Part shown: positions 41,699 through 52,476 of the stretch, piece after piece
How the letters are laid out: every line of letters starts with the position of its first letter
Position numbering within the stretch: position 1 is the stretch's first letter
Source of the DNA: Pseudonocardia sp.
GTDB lineage: Bacteria > Actinomycetota > Actinomycetes > Mycobacteriales > Pseudonocardiaceae
NCBI RefSeq assembly: GCF_025965585.1
Contig: NZ_JAOPWR010000208.1
Coordinates: forward strand, 1 to 64,000
DNA: 64,000 bases
Direction: 5' to 3'
Notes under the pieces: generated by a model
Told to the model about the DNA's origin: nothing
Seen by the model: only the letters and a program-made list of their open reading frames with translations
Databases searched by the model: none
Program-made: the position numbers and the translations under genes

Positions 41699-42073
41699 AT
41701 CGGGACATCCGATTCTGATGGTCTGATGTACATGAAGGAGATCTCGGCGTCCGCCGGCGGGACCGTCTCGTGTCGACGACCCGTTCGCGACCGCCGTCGC
41801 TGCGGCCGGCGACGTCCCCGCGGAGCTGGACGGCGGCCCTTCGCGCGACTGATCCCCGACACGGGCGTGCTCGTGGCCGGGGGCGCGCAGGCGCTCGGCC
41901 ACTCGGGCGTCAGGCCCGACCGCCGCGCCACGCTCCGGTGATCAGGACGAGCGTCTCCGCGATGGGGGCTCCTCGCTGAGGGGCCAACCGCATGGAGCGT
42001 TGGGTCGACGGTCGTCACCGAAATGGAACATTTTTCGCCGTAGGTAGGCTCACCGTCCGGTGAGGAGGTGGCG
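41699..42073. other. Stretch without an intact gene
   Basis: About 375 bp before the PaaX-type gene. ORFs are short, with no recognisable domain; one + frame ends RLIPDTGVLVAGGAQALGHS, which looks like old coding sequence but could not be assigned. The last 60 bp contain an AT-richer patch (GAACATTTTTCGCC) that may hold the promoter of the regulator gene. Confidence 0.4.
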
Positions 42074-42892
42074 ATGAAGGCCCGTTCGCTCGTGTTCGAC
42101 CTGTTCGGGGACTACCTCCGCTTTCGCGGCGGCGAGGCCCGCCTCCGCACACTGACCGCGCTCATGGCCTGCTTCGACGTGCCGGAGCCGACGGTGCGCG
42201 TCGTGGTCACGCGGCTGCGCCGCGAGGGCTGGCTGGAGAGCCGCCGCGACGGCCGGGAGGCCACCTACCTGCTCACCGACGCCGCGTGGCGACTGCTCGA
42301 CGAGGGGCGCTCCCGCATCTTCGACCGGGCCACGGGGCCCTGGAACGGGCAGTGGCACATGGTCATCTACTCGGTCCCCGAGACGGAGCGAGCGCTGCGC
42401 GACCAGCTGCGCAAGCGGCTGGCCTGGCTCGGGTTCGGGCCGCTCTCGCCCTCGGTCTGGCTCAGCTCGCACGATCGGGTCGCGCAGGTCCGGGCCGGCT
42501 TCGCCGACCGTCCGAACGTGCGGCTGGACGCCTTTCACGGCCGGTCCGACGGCCCCGCCGCCGACCGTGACATGGCCGACCGGTCCTGGGATCTCGCCGG
42601 CCTCGACCGCGACTACGCGGCGCTGCTCGCGGAGTACCGGCCGCGCCTGGAGCGGTTCCGGCGCGGCGAGGTGCAGGGACGCGACGCGCTGGTGGAGCGC
42701 ATGCGGCTGGTGCACGACTACCGTCGCTTCCCGTTCCGCGACCCGGACCTGCCGCCCGAGCTGCTGCCTGCCGGGTGGTCCGGGCGGGCGGCGCACGAGG
42801 TGTTCCTCGAGGCCCACGGGCTGCTGCGGGCGCCTGCGGAGGAGTTCGTCGACGGCCTGACCGGCCCGCTCGCCGGGCGGCCTGACATGTGA
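42074..42892 (+). CDS. PaaX-family transcriptional repressor
   Basis: A 272-aa protein from ATG MKARSLVFDLFGDYLRFRGG with GAGGAGG upstream. The N-terminal winged helix (LTALMACFDVPEPTVRVVVT RLRREGWL) is followed by the PaaX domain (GQWHMVIYSVPETERALRDQ LRKRLAWLGFG) and the C-terminal PaaX_C helix region. PaaX proteins sense aryl-CoA compounds and repress aromatic-CoA catabolic genes. Its place at the head of an aryl-CoA hydroxylase/ligase cluster fits. Confidence 0.92.
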   Translation: MKARSLVFDLFGDYLRFRGGEARLRTLTALMACFDVPEPTVRVVVTRLRREGWLESRRDGREATYLLTDAAWRLLDEGRSRIFDRATGPWNGQWHMVIYSVPETERALRDQLRKRLAWLGFGPLSPSVWLSSHDRVAQVRAGFADRPNVRLDAFHGRSDGPAADRDMADRSWDLAGLDRDYAALLAEYRPRLERFRRGEVQGRDALVERMRLVHDYRRFPFRDPDLPPELLPAGWSGRAAHEVFLEAHGLLRAPAEEFVDGLTGPLAGRPDM

Positions 42893-42956
42893 CAGATTCC
42901 CTACGACCGTCGGAGGATCGTTGTACTCTGTGGCCCGTGACGGGCAGCGTGACCGC

Positions 42957-44474
42957 ATGAGGGTCGCGGTCGTCGGCGGCGGCCCGGGCGGCTTGTTCCT
43001 CGCCGCCCTGCTGCGCAAGGCGGATCCGTCGGTCGAGGTGACCGTCGTCGAGCGCAACCGCGCCGACGACACGTTCGGCTTCGGCGTGGTGTTCTCCGAC
43101 CGCACCCTGGCCGCCATCGACGACGCCGATCCCGTGCTGCACGACGGACTCGCCGAGCACGGCGTGCACTGGGACGACATCGAGGTGCGCCTCAAGGGTG
43201 ATGTGCTGCGCTGCGGCGGCAACGGCATGGCCGCCATCTCGCGCAAGGTGCTGCTGGGGCTGCTGCAGGATCGCGCGCGGGAGTTCGGGGCCGAGCTGCG
43301 GTTCTCCACCGAGGTCCGGCTCGGTGACCTCGACGGGTACGACCTCGTGGTGGCCGCCGACGGCACGGGTTCGGCGATCCGCACCGAGGTCGGGCTGGAG
43401 TCCACCGTGGACACGGCCACCGCCAAGTTCATCTGGTTCGGCACCGACTACCTGTTCTCCGGCCTGACGTTCGTGCACGAGCGCGGGCCGCACGGCGTTT
43501 TCGCCGTGCACGGCTACCCGATCTCCGACTCCGTGAGCACGTTCATCGTCGAGACCGACGAGGAGTCGTGGCGGGCCGCGGGCCTCGACGAGTTCGACGT
43601 CACCCGGCCGCCCGGCGCGAGCGACGAGAAGACGAAGGCCTACCTGGAGGAGCTGTTCGCCGAACAGATCGACGGCCACAAGCTCCTCACCAACAACTCC
43701 CGCTGGGGCAACTTCCGCACCCGCCGCTCGCCGCGCTGGACCGCCACGGTGGCGCGTCCCGTCGCGTTCCTCGGCGACGCCGTGCACACCGCCCACTTCT
43801 CGGTGGGCTCCGGCACGAAGATGGCGATGGAGGATGCGGTGGCGCTCAGCGCCGCGCTCGTCGCGCATCCGGGGGACATGCCGGCGGCGCTCGAGGCCTA
43901 CGAGGCCGCCGCGCGTCCGTCGGTGGAGAAGATCCAGGGCTCGGCGCGTCCGAGTCTGGCCTGGTGGGAGCACTTCGGCCGCTACCACGATGTCTTCGAC
44001 CCCTGGCAGTTCGCCTACCACTTCCTCTCGCGCAGCATCACCGACGCGCGGCTGGCCCGGCGCGCGCCCGACTTCGTCGCGTCGAGCCACGAGAAGTGGG
44101 TGGCCGCGCACGGCGCCGAGCCGCTCGAGACGCCCCTGACGATCGGTGCGACGACGCTGCCCGGCCGGGTGGTCGTCCCGGATCCGGAGTGGCCCGCGGT
44201 CGAGGCACCTGCCGACGAGGCCGGGCTGTCACCGGTGTTCGCGCAGCTCGCCGACCTGGCCGCGGCCGGCACCGCGGTGGTTGCCGTGCAGGGCGGCACG
44301 AGCTTCACCCGCACGCTCCTCTGCGAGGAGGCCCGGATGCGGCACGGCCTCGTGGCCCTGCTCGTCGACCCCGATCTCGACCGCGACAAGGCGGTGACGG
44401 CGGTGCTCTCGGGCCGCGCCGACCTCGTCGGTGCGGACGGGTCGACCGCAGCCTCGTGGAGCGCCAGCCCGTGA
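42957..44474 (+). CDS. FAD-dependent aryl-CoA hydroxylase (salicylyl-CoA 5-hydroxylase-like)
   Basis: A 505-aa protein. The N-terminal FAD monooxygenase domain (about 1-385) has MRVAVVGGGPGGLFLAALLR, GDGxGSxxR-like DGTGSAIR, FLGDAVHTAHFSVGSGTKMA and the AMEDAVALSAAL tail; these are hallmarks of the salicylyl-CoA/2-aminobenzoyl-CoA monooxygenase group. The bifunctional homologues carry a long C-terminal old-yellow-enzyme barrel. Here only about 110 residues follow, ending in a barrel-like AVLSGRADLVG. That region is either a compact variant or deleted. Confidence 0.85.
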   Translation: MRVAVVGGGPGGLFLAALLRKADPSVEVTVVERNRADDTFGFGVVFSDRTLAAIDDADPVLHDGLAEHGVHWDDIEVRLKGDVLRCGGNGMAAISRKVLLGLLQDRAREFGAELRFSTEVRLGDLDGYDLVVAADGTGSAIRTEVGLESTVDTATAKFIWFGTDYLFSGLTFVHERGPHGVFAVHGYPISDSVSTFIVETDEESWRAAGLDEFDVTRPPGASDEKTKAYLEELFAEQIDGHKLLTNNSRWGNFRTRRSPRWTATVARPVAFLGDAVHTAHFSVGSGTKMAMEDAVALSAALVAHPGDMPAALEAYEAAARPSVEKIQGSARPSLAWWEHFGRYHDVFDPWQFAYHFLSRSITDARLARRAPDFVASSHEKWVAAHGAEPLETPLTIGATTLPGRVVVPDPEWPAVEAPADEAGLSPVFAQLADLAAAGTAVVAVQGGTSFTRTLLCEEARMRHGLVALLVDPDLDRDKAVTAVLSGRADLVGADGSTAASWSASP

Positions 44475-44624
44475 CGTCGGAGCGGTCCGGGACTGAAGAC
44501 CCTCGGAGACCCCTGCTCTGTGCACCACTGCGCAACGAGACCGAGGCGGCGGAGTCCGCCTGGGCGTGCGCACGCCCGCGGCGCCGGCCGAGGTCGTCGT
44601 TGCGCTCGGGCGCCGCTGCTCGAC

Positions 44625-44715
44625 CATCCCCACCTCGAGGACGTCGAGATCAACCCGCTGCGGCTCACCGCGGACGGGCTCGTCGCCCTCGACGCCGTTC
44701 TCATCGAGGAGACCC

Positions 44716-44735
<20 letters not shown>
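44625..44735 (+). pseudogene. ATP-grasp acyl-CoA synthetase (ADP-forming-type), C-terminal remnant
   Basis: The frame reads LLDHPHLEDVEINPLRLTAD and GLVALDAVLIEE before a stop. This is the conserved end of the ATP-grasp domain of acetate-CoA-ligase-type synthetases (EINPLxVxxxGxVALDA). Nothing else of the protein (about 650-700 aa) is present. It overlaps the ribosome site of the following AMP-ligase gene, as the normal upstream cistron would. Confidence 0.75.
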
Positions 44736-46355
<1,620 letters not shown>

Positions 46356-46359
<4 letters not shown>

Positions 46360-47063
46360 GTGTTCGGGACGTGGCCGTCACGGTGCCGTGGATGGGTGCC
46401 GGCACCGTGTTCCTGCTCCGGGAGGTCGATGCCCTGCCCGACGACGCGTTCGCGGCCCCGAGCAGCCTGCCCGGTTGGACCCGCGCGCACGTCGTCGCCC
46501 ACCTGGCGCGCAACGCCGAGGCGCTGACCAGGCTCGCGACGTGGGCGCGCACGGGCGTCGAGACGCCGATGTACGCCGATGCCGAGCAGCGCGCGAACGA
46601 GATCGAGTCCTCCTCCCGGGCGCCCGTCGCCACGCTGCGCCGGGAGCTGGAGAGCACCGCCGCCGAGCTGGACGCCGCGCTCGCCGCCCTCGACGACCGC
46701 ACCTGGCAGTCGGAGGTGCGCAGCGCGCTGGGGAGGACCATCCCGGCCGCCGAGGTGCCGTGGATGCGGGTGCGCGAGGTGTGGCTGCACGCGGTGGACA
46801 TCGACGCGGGCGTCTCGGTCGCCGACCTCCCCGACGGGGTCGTCGACACCCTCCTCGGGGACGTCACGGCTGTGCTGTCGGGCAAGGAGGGCTGCCCCTC
46901 CGTACTGCTGGCCCCCACCGACCGCGACCGCACCTGGACGCTCGGCGGCGACGGTGGTGCCGAGGTCCGGGGCGTGGCGGCGGACGTCCTGGCCTGGCTG
47001 ACCGGCCGCGCCTCCGGGGAGACCCTCACCGGCGAGGTCCCGACCCCACCCCGCTGGCTCTGA
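46356..47063 (+). CDS. Mycothiol-dependent maleylpyruvate isomerase family protein
   Basis: A 235-aa DinB-fold protein from GTG overlapping the ligase stop (GTGA). LPGWTRAHVVAHLARNAEAL carries the metal-binding His (helix 2). PWMRVREVWLHAVDIDAGVS carries the other ligands (HxxD). The C-terminal SCP2-like domain is present in reduced form (DVLAWLTGRASGETLTGEVP). It would turn maleylpyruvate, the gentisate ring-cleavage product, into fumarylpyruvate using mycothiol, which fits the cluster. Confidence 0.9.
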
Positions 47064-47070
47064 GTACCCC

Positions 47071-47127
47071 GCTCCGACGCCACCTTCCGATCTGCGCGGG
47101 TCGCGCGCGGGTCGGAGGCGTCAGAGC
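47071..47127. terminator. Hairpin between convergent genes
   Basis: GCTCCGACGCC and GGCGTCAGAGC pair with one mismatch; an inner GC-rich region (GCGCGGGTCGCGCGC) can add more structure. It overlaps the final codons of the nucleoside-phosphorylase-like gene and lies 7 bp after the isomerase stop, serving as a shared terminator. Confidence 0.6.
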
Positions 47128-47897
47128 GCAAGGGCGGCCTGTGCCGCCAGTCGGAACAGGCCCTCGCGGGCTTCGCGCGCCGTCGTCCAGCCGCGGTGGT
47201 CCCAGGCCTCGCCGGCGAGCGAGTCGGCCGCCAGCAGCAGCTGCGCGAACCGCACGCCCCGGTAGCGCGCCACCGCGATGAACGCCGACGCCTCCATCTC
47301 CACCACCGCGCAGCCCTCGGCCTGCCGGCGCTCGACGCGGGAGCGGGTCTCGCGGTAGATCGCGTCGGTGGTCCACGTGCGGGCGACGCGGTAGGGCACC
47401 TCGGCGGCGTCGAGCACGCGCGAGAGGACCTCCACACCGTGCGTGTCGGCGTCGACCGTGCGCCCGGGCGGCAGGTAGTGGAACGAGGTGCCCTCGTCGC
47501 GCACCGCGGACTCCACGACGATCGCGTGGCCGAGCGTCAGGTCGTGCAGCAGCGCCCCCGCCCCGCCGACGGCGACGAACCGCCGGCAGCCCAGCGCGAT
47601 GAGCTCCTCGAAGAACATCACCGCCAGCGGAGCCCCGACACCGGGCTGCATGACGGCGAGCCGCTGCCCGTCGACCTCCGTCTCCCACACCGGCGCCCGC
47701 CCGCGCTCCGACGACAGCCGGCAGATCCGCCGCGCCCCACTCGCCGCGAGCACTTCCACGACCTCGGGGAAGAAGCAGAGCACCGCCACCTCGGGCATGT
47801 CCTCCACGTGCAGGCCCACCAGCACGGTGGCAGGCTCCAGCACTCCGGGTGCGGTCAGGTCGTCCTCGAACAGCGGCAGGTCCACGTCCGCGATCAT
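47121..47897 (-). CDS. Nucleoside phosphorylase family protein
   Basis: A 258-aa protein with PNP/UDP phosphorylase features: VMQPGVGAPLAVMFFEELIA, CRRFVAVGGAGALLHDLTLG, VVESAVRDEGTSFHYLPPGR, and VVEMEASAFIAVARYRGVRF (the EMEA substrate motif). It probably cleaves a nucleoside with phosphate in the cytoplasm. The length and EMEA are typical; the base preference cannot be read. It diverges from the VOC gene, with a palindrome between. Confidence 0.9.
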   Translation of the reverse strand: MIADVDLPLFEDDLTAPGVLEPATVLVGLHVEDMPEVAVLCFFPEVVEVLAASGARRICRLSSERGRAPVWETEVDGQRLAVMQPGVGAPLAVMFFEELIALGCRRFVAVGGAGALLHDLTLGHAIVVESAVRDEGTSFHYLPPGRTVDADTHGVEVLSRVLDAAEVPYRVARTWTTDAIYRETRSRVERRQAEGCAVVEMEASAFIAVARYRGVRFAQLLLAADSLAGEAWDHRGWTTAREAREGLFRLAAQAALAL

Positions 47898-47922
47898 GCA
47901 CGGCTCCGGAATGTTGCACGCT

Positions 47923-47934
47923 CAACGATCGTTG
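47923..47934. promoter_or_regulatory. 12-bp palindrome CAACGATCGTTG
   Basis: A perfect palindrome in the 77-bp divergent gap between the nucleoside-phosphorylase-like and VOC genes, 26 bp from the former's start. The form (odd spacing of AACG/CGTT half-sites) fits a small dimeric repressor such as TetR type. No regulator gene is adjacent. Confidence 0.5.
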
Positions 47935-47974
47935 GACGGGCAGTCCGACGAAGGTTCGAACCAAGGAGGATCCG

Positions 47975-48496
47975 ATGCCGCAGCCCGAAGGCGCCGAGCT
48001 CGATGCCGTCCGCGCACGCCGTGCCGAGCTGAAGGACAAGTACCTGCATCCGCTGGCCGAGCGCCCGGCGAGCACCGTGCGTGGGGTGCACCACCTCGCG
48101 CTGATCGCCAAGGACGTCGAGGAGACGATCCGCTTCTACCAGGACCTGCTCGGGTTCCCGCTGGTCGAGCTCGTGGAGAACCGCGACTACCGCGGCTCCA
48201 GCCACTTCTTCTTCGACATCGGCAACCGCAACCTGCTGGGCTTCTTCGACTTCCCCGGCCACGACCACCCCGACTTCACCGAGACCATCGGCGGGGTACA
48301 GCACCTCGCGCTGTCGACGTCGCCGGAGGAGTTCGTCGCGGCAAGGAGGCGCCTCGACGCGGCCGGCATCACCTACATCGGCCCCGACCGCGGCATCGAC
48401 AACAGTCTCTACATCCGCGACCCCAACGGCGTCGGCATCGAGTTCTACGCCGAGGAGCTGGGCTTCTTCGAGGGTGAGCCGCTGCTCCGGCGGTAG
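47975..48496 (+). CDS. VOC-family protein (glyoxalase/extradiol-like)
   Basis: A 173-aa protein from ATG with AAGGAGG upstream. One VOC domain: VRGVHHLALIAKDVEETIRF, LLGFPLVELVENRDYRGSSH, FFFDIGNRNLLGFFDFPG, GGVQHLALS and IRDPNGVGIEFYAEELGFF. His and Glu residues at the metal positions (GVHHLAL, GVQHLAL, GIEFYA) are intact, so it may be a metal-dependent lyase or dioxygenase. Substrate unknown; it is not clearly part of the salicylate cluster. Confidence 0.87.
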   Translation: MPQPEGAELDAVRARRAELKDKYLHPLAERPASTVRGVHHLALIAKDVEETIRFYQDLLGFPLVELVENRDYRGSSHFFFDIGNRNLLGFFDFPGHDHPDFTETIGGVQHLALSTSPEEFVAARRRLDAAGITYIGPDRGIDNSLYIRDPNGVGIEFYAEELGFFEGEPLLRR

Positions 48497-48581
48497 ACCG
48501 GGAACCTGCTGACGGCCTGAGACGTCCTACTCCGGGTGGGGATGGGCGGCACGTCGGATCCCGGACGGGGATGATGTCGGC

Positions 48582-49769
48582 ATGAACGGTGACTACCGAG
48601 GGCCGGGTGGCCCACCACCCGGACGGCCCATCGGGCAGCCCCGTCGCGGTTCCGGCCCCGGCTGGGGCCAGCCGCAGCGCCCCCGTTCGCAGCCCCCGCT
48701 TCCCCCGATGGGAGCGCCTCGGGGGCGCCCGCCGCAGCCGACCGCGGTGATGCCGGCGGGTCGCGGGGCCGGCCGGGCCGCCCCTCCGCCTCCGCCTCCC
48801 ACGCGGCCCCCGGTCGCCCGTCCGAAGCGCCGTCCGCGCTGGGGTCGGCGCATCGGCATCTCCCTGCTGGTCCTCGTGCTGGCGATCGTGGCGTTCGGCG
48901 TCTACATCGACACCTCGCTGAGCCGCACCCCCGCGCTCGCGTCCGAGAGTTCCAACTCGTCGCAGGGCACCAACTGGCTGATCGTCGGCTCGGACAGCCG
49001 GCAGAAGCTCACCCCGGAGGAGCGGGCCAAGTACGCCACCGGCGACGAGACGTCGCAGCTCACCGACACGATCATGATCCTGCACACCGGCAGCGGCCCC
49101 ACCACGCTGGTCAGCGTCCCGCGCGACTCGCTGGTGAACATCCCCGGCTTCGGGCGCGCCCGGATCAACTCCGCCTACGGCAAGGGCGGTGGCCCGGACG
49201 GCGGCGGCCCCGCACTGCTCGTGAAGACCATCGAGCAGTCCACCGGGCTGCGCATCGACCACTACGCGGAGATCGGGTTCCTCGGCATCGTCTCGGTCGT
49301 GGACGCGGTCGGTGGCGTCACCCTCGACGTCCCGGAGTCGATCAAGGACCCGAAGGCGGCGCTGGACATCAAGGCCGGCGTCCAGACCCTCGACGGCGCC
49401 ACCGCGCTCGGCTACGTCCGCACCCGCGCCACGGCGTCGTCGGACCTCGGCCGCGTCGACCGTCAGCGGGCGCTGCTGTCGGCGCTGCTCAACAGGGTCG
49501 TGAGCCCGACGGTGCTGTTGAACCCGTTCCGGGTCGTGCCGCTGGTCGACGGGCTCAACAAGGCCATCACCGTCGACAGCGGCGACCACATCTGGAACCT
49601 CGCGCAGCTGGGGCTCGCGATGAAGGGGATCTCCAGCGGCATCTCCACCACGGTCCCGGTCACGCCCACCGGCACCGGCACGCTGAACTGGGACAAGACC
49701 CGCGCGAGCGAACTGTTCCAGGCCATCGCGGACGACCAGGCACCCCCGAAGGACGCGCTCGGCCCCTGA
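48582..49769 (+). CDS. LytR-CpsA-Psr (LCP) family cell-wall ligase
   Basis: A 395-aa protein. Residues 1-85 are Pro/Gly/Arg-rich and cytoplasmic, followed by a membrane helix (GISLLVLVLAIVAFGVYIDT). The extracellular LCP domain has NWLIVGSDSRQKLTPEERAK, QLTDTIMILHTGSG, TLVSVPRDSLVNIPGFGRAR and VRTRATASSDLGRVDRQR, where catalytic Arg and Asp residues sit. LCP enzymes attach glycopolymers such as arabinogalactan to peptidoglycan. The long Pro-rich tail may be a protein-binding or regulatory segment. Confidence 0.93.
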   Translation: MNGDYRGPGGPPPGRPIGQPRRGSGPGWGQPQRPRSQPPLPPMGAPRGRPPQPTAVMPAGRGAGRAAPPPPPPTRPPVARPKRRPRWGRRIGISLLVLVLAIVAFGVYIDTSLSRTPALASESSNSSQGTNWLIVGSDSRQKLTPEERAKYATGDETSQLTDTIMILHTGSGPTTLVSVPRDSLVNIPGFGRARINSAYGKGGGPDGGGPALLVKTIEQSTGLRIDHYAEIGFLGIVSVVDAVGGVTLDVPESIKDPKAALDIKAGVQTLDGATALGYVRTRATASSDLGRVDRQRALLSALLNRVVSPTVLLNPFRVVPLVDGLNKAITVDSGDHIWNLAQLGLAMKGISSGISTTVPVTPTGTGTLNWDKTRASELFQAIADDQAPPKDALGP

Positions 49770-49780
49770 GCCCGGCCCGC

Positions 49781-50737
49781 TCAGGCGGGCTTGCGGGTGC
49801 GCTTGCGCGGAGCGGCGGGCTCGTCGTCGGCCTTGGTGGCGGCCTTGCGCGGGGCGGCCTTCTTCGTGCCGCTCGACCGACTGCTCCGGCTGCGGGCGGC
49901 CGTCTCGTCCGCAGCCTCCTCCGGCTCCTCCTTCGCCGCGGCGGAGCCGCCCGACTTGGCCCGCGCGGCGTCCACGCTGGCCTGCAGGGCGCTGAGCAGG
50001 TCGGTCATGCTGTCGCCCTCGTCGGAGGCCGTCTTCTCGACCGGCGCGGGGCGGCTCTCCCCCGTGGTGCGCTTGCGCTCGATCATCTCCTCGACGGCGT
50101 CGCGGTACTCGTCGTGGAACTGGGTGGGATCGAAGTCGGCACCCAGGCTCTCGACCAGCGACGCGGCCATCGTCAGCTCCTGCGGCCGCAGCTCGACCTC
50201 GGTGTCGAGGATGTCGAACTCGGGTTCGCGCACCTCGTCGGGCCACAGCATCGTCTGCAGCACGATCGCGTTGCCCCGCACACGCAGCAGCGCGATGCTC
50301 TCCCGCTGCCGCAGCGCGAACCGGACCACGGCCATCCGGTCGGTCTGCACCAGCGCCTCGCGCAGCAGCGCGTAGGGCTTGGCCGCCTTGGCCTCGGGCT
50401 CGAGGTAGTAGCTCTTCTCGAACAGCATCGGGTCGATCTGGTCGGCGGGCACGAACTCGATGACGTCGATCTCGTGCCCGGACACCTGCGGCAGCGAGTC
50501 GAGGTCGGCGTCGTCGAGGGTGATCAGCTCGCCGTCGTCGGTCTCGTAGCCCTTGACGATGTCGGCGTAGTCCACCTCCTCGCCGTCCATCGAACAGGTG
50601 CGCTTGTACTTGATGCGCCCCCCGTCGGCCGCGTGCACCTGATGGAACCGGATGTCGTGGTTGGTGGTGGCGGAGTACAGCTTGATCGGCACGCTGACCA
50701 GGCCGAACGAGATCGCACCGCTCCACATTGCCCTCAT
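49781..50737 (-). CDS. ku: Non-homologous end-joining protein Ku
   Basis: A 318-aa bacterial Ku. The core begins MWSGAISFGLVSVPIKLYSA (typical Ku N-terminus) and includes HQVHAADGGRIKYKRTCSMD, DDADLDSLPQVSGHEIDVIE and the ring-forming segment. The C-terminal 60 residues are Lys/Ala/Arg-rich (KKAAPRKAATKADDEPAAPR), an extended DNA-binding tail common in actinobacteria. It binds double-strand breaks and recruits ligase. Its start is 18 bp from the divergent ligase start. Confidence 0.95.
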   Translation of the reverse strand: MRAMWSGAISFGLVSVPIKLYSATTNHDIRFHQVHAADGGRIKYKRTCSMDGEEVDYADIVKGYETDDGELITLDDADLDSLPQVSGHEIDVIEFVPADQIDPMLFEKSYYLEPEAKAAKPYALLREALVQTDRMAVVRFALRQRESIALLRVRGNAIVLQTMLWPDEVREPEFDILDTEVELRPQELTMAASLVESLGADFDPTQFHDEYRDAVEEMIERKRTTGESRPAPVEKTASDEGDSMTDLLSALQASVDAARAKSGGSAAAKEEPEEAADETAARSRSSRSSGTKKAAPRKAATKADDEPAAPRKRTRKPA

Positions 50738-50755
50738 GGGTGCCAGCATGACGGC

Positions 50756-51694
50756 GTGCAGCCCATGCTCGCCACCCCTGGGGGCCTCCCGAAAGGTCCG
50801 GGTTGGCTCTTCGAGGTGAAGTGGGACGGCATGCGGCTGCTGGCCGATGTCGTCGACGGCGTGCTGAACCTGCGCAGCCGCAGCGGCCGGGACGTCACCG
50901 CGAACTTCCCCGAGCTCGCCGGCCTGACCGCGCTGGCCCCCGACGTGCTGCTCGACGGCGAGGTCGTGCTGCTGGACAAGGGCGTGCCCAGCTTCGCCGC
51001 GCTCGCCGACCGCATGCACTCCCCGGTGGAGGAACGCGTCGCCCTGGCCCGGCCGGCCACGTTCATGGCGTTCGACGTGCTGCGCCTCTACGGCGTGCCG
51101 CTGCTGGACCGCACGTTCGACGAGCGGCGCGCCACCCTCGGGCGGCTCGACACGGCCGCCGTGCCGACGGTCGCGCTCTCGCCGACCTACACCGACGGAC
51201 AGGCCCTCTTCGACGCCACCGCCCAGCGCGGCATCGAGGGGGTCGTGGCCAAGCGCAGCGACGGCCTCTACCGGCCCGGACGCCGCAGCGAGGACTGGAT
51301 CAAGATCACCCACCGCCGCACGCAGGCGTGCGTCGTCGGGGGCTGGCGCCCGGAGAAGGTCGGCACGTCTCGGGTGAGCACCTCCCGCGTCGGGGCGCTG
51401 TTGCTCGGCGTCCCGGACGCCGACGGGGTGCTGCGGTACGCGGGCAGGGTCGGGTCCGGGCTCGCGTCGGAGGCGGCGCAGTGCGCCCTGCGCGCCCGCC
51501 TCGTGGACACCCACGCGCCGCCGTTCGCGGAGCGCCCCGATCGTCCGGATGCGGTCGGGGCCCGCTGGTGCGAGCCGACCGTCGTGGTCGAGGTGGTGTA
51601 CAAGGGATGGACGGACGGTGGGAAGCTGCGGCAACCGGTCTTCCGGGGCGTTCGGGATGATCTGGACGCCGACCAGGTGCATGCCGAACCGTGA
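50756..51694 (+). CDS. ligD: ATP-dependent DNA ligase (LigD-type ligase domain)
   Basis: A 312-aa stand-alone ligase domain: the adenylation lysine in FEVKWDGMRLLADVVDG (KxDG), the later motifs LLDGEVVLLDKGVPSFAALA, FMAFDVLRLYGVPLLDRTFD, EGVVAKRSDGLYRPGRRSED WIKI, and a C-terminal OB fold. It seals nicks and, with Ku, broken ends. Polymerase and nuclease domains of the classical LigD are absent and may be encoded elsewhere. The GTG start (VQPMLAT) is favoured over the ATG 9 nt later. Confidence 0.93.
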   Translation: MQPMLATPGGLPKGPGWLFEVKWDGMRLLADVVDGVLNLRSRSGRDVTANFPELAGLTALAPDVLLDGEVVLLDKGVPSFAALADRMHSPVEERVALARPATFMAFDVLRLYGVPLLDRTFDERRATLGRLDTAAVPTVALSPTYTDGQALFDATAQRGIEGVVAKRSDGLYRPGRRSEDWIKITHRRTQACVVGGWRPEKVGTSRVSTSRVGALLLGVPDADGVLRYAGRVGSGLASEAAQCALRARLVDTHAPPFAERPDRPDAVGARWCEPTVVVEVVYKGWTDGGKLRQPVFRGVRDDLDADQVHAEP

Positions 51695-51815
51695 TGGCGC
51701 CGGGAGTGGCCCGGCGCGACGCCCGGGTGCAGGATGTTGCCGGATCAACGCTCGAGAAGGGGGCGCTCTGTGATGGTGGACCGCAAGTGACGCGACGTCG
51801 TCTACGGTGTGCCCG

Positions 51816-52403
51816 ATGACCACCATGCTCACCTGGCAGGCCGACGACGGTCACGGGTTCGAGGGCACCCGCCTGCACTTCGGTACTGGCCACGGCTTCC
51901 GGGCACTGGGCCGGCTGGTCCGGGCCGATCCGGAGGGCGAGTTCACGGCGTCCTACCGTCTCGTGGTGCGTGAGGACGGCACGGTCGAGCGCGTCTCGCT
52001 CACCAGTGCCACGGCCACCCGCGAGAGGCACCTCACGATCAACCGCACCGAGGACGGCTACTGGCTCCTCGACACCGGGTCCGGCGGCACGCGCGCCGAG
52101 TTCGACGGTGCGGTGGACGTCGACCTCGCGGGCAGCCCGATGTTCAACTCGCTGCCGGTGCGCAGGCTGGGCCTGCACACCGAACCGGGCGAGCACACGA
52201 TCCCGGTGGTTTACGTGTCGCTGCCCGACCTCGAGGTCACGCTGGTGCAGCAGACCTACCGCACGGTCTCGGCGGGCGACGACCCCGTGGTCGAGTTCAG
52301 CTCCGACGGCGTCTCCGCCGAGCTGACGCTGGATGCCGACGGCGTGGTGGTCGCCTACCCGGGCCTGGCCACGCGTTACGCGCCCGCGCCCGCCGTCGGT
52401 TAG
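51816..52403 (+). CDS. Putative glycolipid-binding protein (DUF1089)
   Basis: A 195-aa protein that is all-beta by pattern: MLTWQADDGHGFEGTRLHFG, ASYRLVVREDGTVERVSLTS, LTINRTEDGYWLLDTGSGGT, VDVDLAGSPMFNSLPVRRLG, and VVYVSLPDLEVTLVQQTYRT. These match the DUF1089 family, annotated as putative glycolipid-binding from structural similarity to LppX/LolA-type folds. No signal peptide is visible, so the site of action is unclear. A small GC hairpin (52406-52423) follows the stop. Confidence 0.88.
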   Translation: MTTMLTWQADDGHGFEGTRLHFGTGHGFRALGRLVRADPEGEFTASYRLVVREDGTVERVSLTSATATRERHLTINRTEDGYWLLDTGSGGTRAEFDGAVDVDLAGSPMFNSLPVRRLGLHTEPGEHTIPVVYVSLPDLEVTLVQQTYRTVSAGDDPVVEFSSDGVSAELTLDADGVVVAYPGLATRYAPAPAVG

Positions 52404-52476
52404 TCCGGCGGCCCAGCCCGCCGCCCCGATATGCGCACCGGGCTTCCTGCGCGGGACACCAGGCTCAGGACCCGGC

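Noticed and set aside
41726-41979. Small + strand ORFs between the esterase and PaaX genes
   Set aside because: They lack consistent GC3 bias and recognisable domains; treated as non-coding or remnant sequence.
42893-42956. ACGACC...ATCGT arrangement ahead of the aryl-CoA hydroxylase as a PaaX operator
   Set aside because: The two arms match poorly and the spacing is unclear; not strong enough to annotate.
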